This document shows positions 41,601 to 49,167 of a stretch of 49,167 nucleotides of DNA, one piece after another (positions within the stretch are counted from its first letter, which is position 1; every line of letters starts with the position of its first letter). The translations under genes and the position numbers were made by a program. The notes beneath the pieces are model-generated. The model saw nothing but the letters and a program-made list of their open reading frames with translations, made no database searches and was not told the origin of the DNA. Where the stretch lies: the NCBI GenBank assembly GCA_009602725.1, contig WELB01000029.1, positions 849,612 to 898,778 of the forward strand, given 5' to 3'. Origin of the DNA: Spirogloea muscicola (taxonomy: Eukaryota > Streptophyta > Zygnematophyceae > Spirogloeales > Spirogloeaceae).

Positions 41601-43491
41601 TGGGTTGCAGCCTCCAGGCTGCTAGCCAGGTGGGTAGCTTGTAACAAAGGCCACAAGTGATGAGATTTGCATGACAAAAGGTGTGCATAAATATCACACC
41701 TTGTACATGAGCATCTCGCTATGCTCGTATCGCTCATTCTCTGGTGGGAAGTCCTCTTCTAAAGTGCCCTCGTAAGCCTGAACAATCTGTACAGCCATGG
41801 CAGGACTGCACGAGGGCACGGAAAGATCGGAAGCAGTAAAGACATGGCACGTACTTTGTCATTCTAGCTCAACAAACAAAGAGCATGTCAGATAGCTTAT
41901 GAGCTGCCTGCACATGCCTGTAGCCTGTAGGCAAGTGACCAAGTGCTAATCAGTCAAAGGAGACGTAATTGTTAAGATAGAGAGATTGTACGGTCTACAA
42001 GCAGCAACTCAGGCTTAACTTACTTTCCATTGATGTGCTGCGCCACTGCAAAACCAATCCAACTGTTGCGATGACTGGGTTTCAATGTGAGCAGCTGCCT
42101 CCTGGTCTCCACAAAACCAGCTCTGTCCCGCATCTGTGCCTGTTCGCAGGAGGTCCAAGACATTGATAAGCCTGGCTGCCAAATCCACCAGCTCTGCATC
42201 TCCCACCTGAGCAAATCAAGACTGACAGCACACTAAAGCCCAATTGAGCTTTGAGCGTGCACAATGAGTGGCTCACCACTCATCAACTTGCACTTGGCCG
42301 CAGCATTGAAGGCTGACACAGGCTGACACAAAATCCATCTGCCGAGGTTTATCCAAGAAAATATCAAGTCTTGGCAAGGGAGGGAGGGCACCACATTGGC
42401 AACAATGGCAAAGCTCACCTGCAAGAGGGACAGGTCTCTGAGAATTTGCAGGTTGTCAGGGTCAAGTCTGAGTGCGTTGAGGTAGCACTTGATCGCTTCC
42501 CGGTATTCTCGGTCTGAGCGGTATAGCAGGCCATATACATGCCAGCAGACATGGCTCTTGAGATCATTCTGCAGAGGCAAGCAGAGATTGTCAAACTTCC
42601 ACATAGTTAGACTTTACTTACCAGAGCCTATGCAGGCCAAGGATAATAACAGTCAGAAGGATCGGTTGAGCTGCTTGCCAGCAATCCATCTAGGACAAGA
42701 TGAGCAGCACATTCTATGCATGGCCGAGCTAGCTATTGCGCGAGTTAGAGGGTGCAAGCTCAAGCAAGAAGGGAGGAGAGATGGGCGAGTATGGCAACAG
42801 CAGGGCAAGTGGAAGACTTGCTACATCAGCTCAGCTCAGCTCAGACCTCCCCAAGCTGCATATACTCAAGCAGGAGATGAAGGCAGCAAGCCCAGTCACC
42901 TTGAGGCCGCGTCGGACGAGCTCGTAGGCCTCCGCTTTGCGGTTGTGACAGTTGAGAGTGAGGCCCCGCATTGCCAGCGTCTCTGCAACAGCCGGCCACG
43001 GGCAGTCCTTGCGTCCGTGCTTCAATGGCTGCTGAGAGCCGCTACTAAATCCAGCCATCGACTAAACAGCTGAACTCAGCCCCCCGTGTCCCAGGCGGAC
43101 GAGACTGCCTCCCTTGATACCACGTCAAGATGAGTCACCAACTACGGCTTCCGGTCGTCGGCAGCAAAGCCCTTCGGGAATAGGCGACCTGGCTGGTCGT
43201 TCGGCACTCACCTCCATGGTCGGGAAATCTCTTCAGGATCGCGTCGGAGGCCTTGAGGCCTTTCTTGTACTGCTTGGACTCGTACGCTTTCTGGCCAACG
43301 TTGAAGCGACGGGCCTCAGCGAGCGGCAGCATGCAAGGCGGCCGTCGTTGCTTTCGAGCTGCCGCACAGCGCGGCTCTCTCGCGTCACAGTGCTCAGAGC
43401 ACAGCTGATTGCAGGCGGCAGAGCGGCAGACGGCGCGCACCACAATGAGCTTGAAGAGGTTGGCTTCCTTGGGAGGCAGCGACGACCCCAT
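35601..43491 (-). CDS. NAA15: NatA N-terminal acetyltransferase auxiliary subunit NAA15/NAT1 (27 exons, 907 aa)
   Basis: TPR scaffold that docks catalytic NAA10 on the ribosome for co-translational N-acetylation (family knowledge). Exons, 5' to 3': 43491-43441, 43290-43212, 42982-42900, 42568-42419, 42139-42024, 41805-41700, 41489-41418, 41268-41153, 41045-40910, 40667-40590, 40439-40386, 40147-40074, 39886-39814, 39644-39549, 39422-39294, 39039-38957, 38710-38614, 38488-38355, 38126-37991, 37888-37748, 37596-37465, 37220-37164, 36939-36842, 36586-36528, 36403-36292, 36121-36018, 35758-35601; phases close to 908 codons. Landmarks: [149 protein letters not shown]. Length matches plant NAA15 (~900). 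Confidence 0.96.
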
Positions 43492-44176
43492 GCCGCCGCA
43501 CCCCGCCCACCGCCGCGCACACGAGAGATGACCAGCCGCCGGCTACCAGTTGGTGCACCGGCCCACCGCCCCCGGCACCATGCCGGCCGTCGGCCGGCCT
43601 CGGCGAGGCGCGCAGGCGAGGCTGCCGCGCCGGGCGCCCGCCATGGCGGGCGCGGCGGCCCGCGGCGCCGGCAACGACGGCGGGCGGCTCAGGCCGCTTG
43701 TACTGACGTCCCGAGCGTGGAACGGGCCGGGCTGTGGAGTGGACGGGGGCGAGAAAAATTTGGAAACCCCGGCGGAGCGCACATTAAACACCAACCCAGC
43801 TGAGCGGGCGGGATCCCGGTGTCCCCGAGGGTCGCATTTGACAACAGAATCGAGCTGCCCCGCCGGGGGTTTAGCCCGGCTCCGGGGTTTAAACACCAGC
43901 GGCCGCTCCGAGCCATCCCCGCGCTGCTCTCCCCGCGCGGCTCCTGCGCCGCCTCGGCGCGCCGGAGCTTGGCGCAGCCGGCTCCCGCCGCGCCGCTGCC
44001 GCGAGGCCCGAGCCACGACCTCCTCCATCCTCCTCGTCCAGGCGCATGTTTCTTCTCTCTGGGCGCGTGCTGGAGAAGCCGTCAGCTTCTCGTCGTCTGG
44101 GAGCGGCGCCACTGCCACGAGCGCGACAGCCTACAGCCGCGGGCTTGCCTTCTCTTTGAGCCGAGCCCCCGCGACG
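43492..44176. promoter_or_regulatory. Divergent promoter region between NAA15 and the unknown acidic-protein gene
   Basis: 685 bp between two start codons in head-to-head orientation. GC-rich with two gtttaaac/attaaaca-type AT islands (about 43782 and 43890). No defined element can be named; promoter function is inferred from position. Confidence 0.45.
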
Positions 44177-46214
44177 ATGGATTTCCGGGAAGCCAAGAGC
44201 TCGGCGCGGCAGCAGCGCGCCAAGAGCCTGCGGTACAAGGGGCGGGGAAGAGGTCGGGGGACTCCTGGTGGTACGCTGGCCGCCGGCGGGCCTCCCGACG
44301 GTGCAAGTATTGCCAGTGACTCCGCTTCCGACGGTGACTCCGGCGCCCCTGGATGGCAGCGCAGACGGTAATCGACATTCTACTCTCGTCTTGTCACAAC
44401 GGCGATCATGGACTGCATGACCTTCCAGCTTCGCTCTGATAGATGTCCGTCGAAATCTGTGCAGTCCAGGCCGCTGATCCTACACCTTACTTTGCTCTGG
44501 CCTGGCATTGAGAAGGCTGGGAGGAGTACCTGAAGCGGCGTCCCTGGCTCCCTCTTGGCAGGCCAGGCCTGCATGACGATCGCCACAGAGATGCTGAGGA
44601 TGGTACCGACGACGAGGTTGACGCAGGAGGGCTTCCTCCGGGAGTCCAGTCCAAGAGCCAGGGTGCAGACTTTGCCGCGCTCGTGGAGGATGAGCTGGCA
44701 GGTCAGCCCCAGTGTGCAAGGGCCTTGATGGACAAGCCCTGCAATCATACTACGTCAGATAGAGTGCATGACTTGACATAGCTGTCATCGTTCTCATTCA
44801 TATCTCCTATGTTCATCAGAAGTGGCTGTCACTGAGTTGCTCACAGCTGATTTTAGACTAGCAGGTCTTAGGGCAGTGAAAGGCGGCTTCCGGTTCCAGT
44901 CCATCCTGGAGGACTTGGTTGACGAGGATGCACATGGCCAAGGCTCTGACAGGACCGCCGAGGTGAGCACGCCTCGAAAGATACATTGAGGCCGATGATG
45001 TAGCAGCAACTTCGTTTCTTCGACATCTCTGCAGCGTGAAGAATCTGAGATCAAAGCTTCCTTGCCCCCAGTCAGGTTGTTATAGCTCAGTGCCTCCACC
45101 TATCAACAGGCTGCGGTCGGTTCAGGTCAAGACGCCATTCTTTTGAGAGCTTGTGATGGAGCACTTATGATCAGACCTTTACATCAAGGAGGCACTTGCT
45201 TTCACAGGGCTGCAGCAGCAGTCTGAGACATCTTGTACAAGTGATGCTTGCAGATGTCCCTCTTGTCTATTGACCTGAAGGCTCTCGAAGAATCACTGAG
45301 CACGCTGCCACTTGCCCAGATGCTGTGGATAAAGAATGAGAATCTGCCTCAAGAGCTAGTGAGCAACCACACCTCCTACACCTCCCTTGCATTGCTGTGG
45401 TGATGCATGAAGGTTTTGTAGGTGTCTGCCTGTAACTGTGTGTGACAACTCACCAATTGCTGTCTGCTGCCAGAGATACACGCCTCCCGACGTCTGCGGG
45501 ACTGAGTGTGATACAGGGGCTGCAGGCTGTGCGGACTCCATGCCTGCCTCCAGTGTCGCGGCTTCTGCAAGGCCAGCTTCTCCATCCCCCAAGGAAATTG
45601 CAATGCAAGAGGCTGCCCCGGTCAGATCAAAGGACAATCTGTCATCAATACCCCTGGCAAGGAATAGTCTGGACTTGGAGAAGATGTCACAGTCCAACCA
45701 ACCTGGGCTGCATCAACGGCATGAACAGCCATTATTGCAAGCACCTACAAACGGCATTCCCGATGACCACCAGCATTCCATTGGTCCGCATGCATCGCTC
45801 AGTGGCTCCACAGCATCTTCACTTGCAACAGCTTCTGCCTCTCCCTCGGCCGTGCAAGCCTCGGTCCCAAGTCTTGGAGGAGCCACAAGTACGACCCATA
45901 GTGGCCAGTTGAACAAGTCCGAAGGGTTCACGCAGCCCGTGGATGAGCTCGATGCCCTGCTGGATCGTCTTGAAGTTTGTGGAAGTGCTTCCAGCAGAGC
46001 CGGAGCATTGTCACCAGCTACCCATCAGCCACCGATATCGACGTTGACATCTTCTCAGGGCAGTCATTTCTTGGGCAGCGAGAGACAGTCAGAACAGATT
46101 CCAGCAGCAAAGACCTTGGCACGAGCGCTTACGGGGCCTGCAGCTGCGCATGCCAAGGCAATACTTGAGGATGACTTCGACTCATTCCTTGATTCACTTG
46201 AGGCAACAAATTAG
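44177..46214 (+). CDS. Uncharacterised Ser-rich, acidic protein with C-terminal DELDALLDRL / DDFDSFLDSL motifs (5 exons, 430 aa)
   Basis: Family not firmly recognised. Exons: 44177-44367, 44562-44701, 44847-44962, 45254-45358, 45474-46214; all GT-AG, phases close to 431 codons. The N-terminus is basic and Gly/Arg-rich (SLRYKGRGRGRGTPGG), suggestive of nuclear or RNA association (inference). The middle has ADFAALVEDELAADFRL, GFRFQSILEDLVDEDA and a helix SIDLKALEESLSTLPLAQML. Then comes a long low-complexity Ser/Ala/Pro/Gln region, and two similar acidic-hydrophobic motifs near the end, DELDALLDRLE and DDFDSFLDSLEATN. I vaguely recall plant proteins of unknown function with the same order (LALNLxxLAxxLxxL, LDxLLDxL, DDFDxxLDxL) but cannot name them. 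ATG at 44177 is the first in the frame of the downstream exons after a purine-rich leader. Confidence 0.8.
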
Positions 46215-47225
46215 AAAGAAATGTTGTGCCCCATCTACTTGTGCACTTCAGCGGTGCACTGCACGCTGCCTGGTAAGAGTGGAGTGGGCTTACTATTATC
46301 GCCATGGGAGTGGCCGTGTCATCTCATAGAGAAATGAGATGTTGGGGTGCTTTTCACTGACCTGCTGGGTTGGGGAACACTGGCTAGGAGGTTATACTTC
46401 GTAATGGAGACACACAGCTCAGGCCTCAGGGCGGATTGTGAGCAGCATGGCTCTTGGCGGTGCCCATCAGCGCGGGCATGGCCATTTACGAGGTTTTGGC
46501 CTTGAGAGAAGGGGCTGGCGCATGCCAGAAGGGGGGTGGTGTTAAGCGTGCGTCGACAGCTGAGCCTAAGATCTGCTTTGCAGCTCGCACGTTCGTCCCT
46601 CTTTACTCTTCACTTAGGCGCAATACTTGGTAGCAGAAAGTATTTCTCAGAAGGGGGCAAAGTCCTGTAGAACAGCCTAGTAAAAATTGGACAATGACAG
46701 CGCTGATATACGTTATGTGGCTAAGCTCTTCAGAGAGCTGATAGAGGGGCTTCCTATCTGTTTCTTTCTGCTTCTGGAAGTGTACGACGAATGCAGGCAC
46801 TTGTTGGACAGATGGACAGGCTGCTCACAAAGGCAGCCCTGTGGCCAGCAAGCATGTGGCAACCTGAAGACTTGAACGTGTCATCACAAGGAGCGCTTGA
46901 CTTTTAGAGGACAGCATGGTCTGCACGAGTTTCCATTCTGGACATGATGCTCTGCACTTGCTACCACTACAGGGGACATACAATGCAGATATTCGTCCAA
47001 TGACTCCTAGTAGGAGTGCACCATGTACGCAATGATCATTGTTATGACACTAAACGCACTTGAAGATCTGTGCAGCGTGAGAGCTGCAAAATTATACATA
47101 CTTTGCTACATCAGAGCAACTTTCTTTGGCAGGCAGTCTTGGTGCTTAAGATTGGCTATTCAAGCAGTGGGATCGAACAACACAGTATTTGCAGTGCACT
47201 TTGTGCATTCGACAGCTGCCTGCCG
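46215..47225. other. Convergent intergenic spacer (1 kb)
   Basis: 3' flanks of two convergent genes. Short open frames at 46603-46875 on both strands show no recognisable protein. No RNA gene or repeat identified. Confidence 0.5.
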
Positions 47226-49167
47226 CTACAATGTCTTACATAGAGTGGCATGCGATGGGCAGTGGGGGTACTCCTGCTGATCTGGGCGGCCGAGCTCGTG
47301 CTGGGGAAAGCACGCGCAGCGCATGCGCTTTCCCTGGCCACCCACCCGGAAGACCTTGCGCGGGTGCAGCCCATTGTCGCACCACACCTGCCCCCACAGG
47401 ACGTCACAGGATCGACTTCTTTATCAAAATTCTAGTGACTAAAAGGACAGACCTGAGGCTCTATGGTCACTAGATCTGTGCCTCGCTATGCAGGCGGCAC
47501 AAGCTTTAGGGTGATCCACAATCAAGATACAGCGAGCTTGCCTGCCTCCATCTCAAATTGCAGCTGTAGGGGTTCTCTTATCTCATGCTGAATCAAGAGT
47601 TAGGGGTAAGAGCATAAGAGCCCTTCTTGTCATACCTCCCCGCCGACGCCTTGGGACCAGCGCGAGTTGCATGACGGGTGCTGTCGCTCTGCCTCCTTCT
47701 CCTTCTTGGCCTCCTCAGCGGCGTGGGCGCTGCCCACCTCCACCTCCATCAAGATGTCTTTGGGGTTGCCCTTGTCGTCATAGAAGCGTCCCTCCACCTT
47801 GCCTACGGGGCTGCGGAGCCGTCAACAGCACTGCCTGTCAGAGACTAAGCTGATCATACACTTGCCAGACGCCTGGCGAGATTGGCAAGCGAGATCTACC
47901 TCAGAGTTAGTGGTAAGCATGAGGGGCACTCACGTGTACGATCCCTCGAAGAAACTACGCCAACTCTTGAGGCCTGCGAGCTGCACGCGGCGTCAAGATG
48001 ATGCTATCTTGCACTGTCGCAGCAGCAGAACAGAGGGGCAGACCACAATTTTGCGCTTGAGGCCTCAGGGGTGGCCTGGATCTCTGAAGTACGTCAGAAG
48101 TAGCCGCCGGTGAATGTGCTCACATCAGCGGCCGTGAGGCCCGTGATGTCGTCCGTGAGCCCCTCGCCTGCGATTTATATGCAAATCGGCAACCAGGGCT
48201 CAATCAAGCTCTTCAGAGCTGCTACTGAGATTGCCACACCTGAGACTTAGTCTGAAAGATTGCCATCTGACTTAAGACAACCTCAAACCAGCACGGGGAT
48301 CCCGGCAAGGGCGGCAGAGCGTCCTGGAGATGCTGTCACAGAGGACTGGGTGTGCCACTGGGCTTAAAGCAGCGGTGCATACCATTGAACTTGCCCGAGA
48401 CAAACGCCCGGCTCGCATCCCTGATGACAATTTGCAGGAGGGAATTTGTGCAGTCCATCAGTGCACCGTGCCGATGAGACAGAGGAAGTGCCAATTGTGC
48501 GACTTAAGGGCACAGGGGGCCTCCTCTAGCAGTACGTGCAGGCGCTTCGTTGCTGAGGTGACCCCTTTCCTCACCTCCCAGCAAAGTGGCTGTAGGAGCC
48601 GTCCTTCCCGTAATGGCCGCGCCCCTTTGAGACGTCATACACATTCCTGCCGCCCCAGCAAGATAGAAACATGGGGCCGAGCCTCAGAGAGTCAAAGCTC
48701 TGTCCCACTGTGAAGAGGAACAACGGGGCAGGCAGCACGAAGAGGAAGCGAGCAAGCCGGCAAGAGAGCGAGCGAGGAGGAGAGGAGGAGGCACACAGAC
48801 ACACCCGAGGATGGCCAGCAGGATCGGGCGGCTGGGGTCAGAGCCGTCGTACTGCGCCAGCTCCTCTGCGGTGAAGACCTTCTGTGGCGGTGTGGCCAGC
48901 CCAGACTTGTGGCGTGAGCGAAGGAGGTGTCCATGGAGGCAGCCGGACAGTGTGGGAAGGTGGGCAGCGGGAGCAGCGGCTGAGCGGGACCTCGACGTGG
49001 CCGTGGCCGTGGAGGAAGCCGCTGCGCGTGAGGGTCAGGTAGAGCCCGATGAAGGCCGCGGCGATGCACAGGTAGGCGGCGATGGACGCCCAGAACCCCG
49101 GCAGGCCCTCCGCTGACCGCCGCCGGCCTTCAGCACCCGCGGGCGACGCCGCCGCGGCGGCGGCGGC
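47226..49167 (-). CDS. Neuferricin-like cytochrome b5/MAPR domain protein (8 exons visible, 5' partial)
   Basis: Heme/steroid-binding MAPR-family protein, closest in layout to animal neuferricin (CYB5D2). Exons, 5' to 3': (edge)49167-48991, 48905-48805, 48646-48575, 48420-48383, 48167-48124, 47980-47934, 47810-47636, 47387-47226; all GT-AG, phases close to 272 codons including stop. An Ala-rich start runs off the window, followed by a membrane anchor (GFWASIAAYLCIAAAFIGLY). The MAPR domain reads FTAEELAQYDGSDPSRPILL, VYDVSKGRGHYGKDGSYSHF, AGRDASRAF; the two Tyr positions replace the classical cytochrome b5 His ligands, as in MAPRs. After TPVGKVEGRFYDDKGNPKDI comes the neuferricin-type Cys-rich end: HPSCNSRWSQGVGGEVWC, MRCACF, and EYPHC with a final Cys in ATLCKTL. 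The start codon is beyond 49167. Confidence 0.88.

Noticed and set aside
43550-44176. Upstream extension of the unknown gene's frame to 43550
   Set aside because: It would add ~209 low-complexity Arg/Pro/Ala residues across the divergent promoter; composition is that of GC-rich noncoding DNA.
47250-47435. + open frame with a signal-peptide-like start (MRWAVGVLLLIWAAELVLG)
   Set aside because: Directly antisense to the Cys-rich last exon of the neuferricin-like gene, which has strong family support.

Overview
This window comes from an intron-dense, GC-rich nuclear genome of a green alga, most likely a chlorophyte and plausibly a trebouxiophyte. The evidence is plant-type: an organellar methionyl-tRNA synthetase with a transit-like leader, a class II formin with a PTEN-like N-terminus, a plant/animal-type 7-dehydrocholesterol reductase, a plant-type MBOAT lysophospholipid acyltransferase, and degenerate TTTAGGG telomere-type repeats inside introns. 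The taxonomic call is inference; no organellar or rRNA sequence is present. I built spliced gene models by hand from splice signals, reading frame and remembered family conservation. Every exon phase closes, and ten protein-coding genes with about 110 introns account for most of the window.

Layout, left to right. (1) Organellar MetRS, + strand, 58-3959, convergent with (2) an MBOAT lysophospholipid acyltransferase, - strand, 4332-7799. (3) A long coiled-coil protein ending in a CaaX prenylation box, - strand, 8429 to an assembly gap at 12943-13476. (4) Beyond the gap and a 124-nt poly-A tract, a heat-shock-factor-binding protein (HSBP), + strand, to 14521, with a 24-nt microexon and an AT-AC (U12-type) intron. 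It converges on (5) 7-dehydrocholesterol reductase, - strand, 15274-18666. (6) A repeat-rich, apparently gene-free stretch, 18667-21060. (7) A class II formin, - strand, 21061-30447, about 1833 residues: PTEN-like pseudophosphatase, C2, very long FH1, FH2, and a ~540-residue tail of 23-residue charged repeats. (8) A reverse-transcriptase relic at about 30816-31165. (9) A patatin-like phospholipase, + strand, 31330-34415, converging on (10) NAA15, the NatA auxiliary subunit, - strand, 35601-43491, 27 exons. NAA15 is head-to-head with (11) an unrecognised acidic protein gene, + strand, 44177-46214, which converges on (12) a neuferricin-like (CYB5D2/MAPR) gene, - strand, 47226 to beyond the right edge.

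The genes do not form a pathway; this is ordinary eukaryotic housekeeping order with convergent and divergent pairs. Two neighbours touch membrane lipids (MBOAT acyltransferase, patatin) and two touch sterol or haem chemistry (DHCR7, MAPR-type neuferricin), but I see no evidence of co-regulation.

The strongest unusual observations are the U12-type AT-AC intron in HSBP, the formin with a giant tandem-repeat coiled-coil tail, the lamin-reminiscent CaaX-terminated coiled-coil protein, and five GC-AG introns concentrated in the 5.9-18 kb minus-strand genes.
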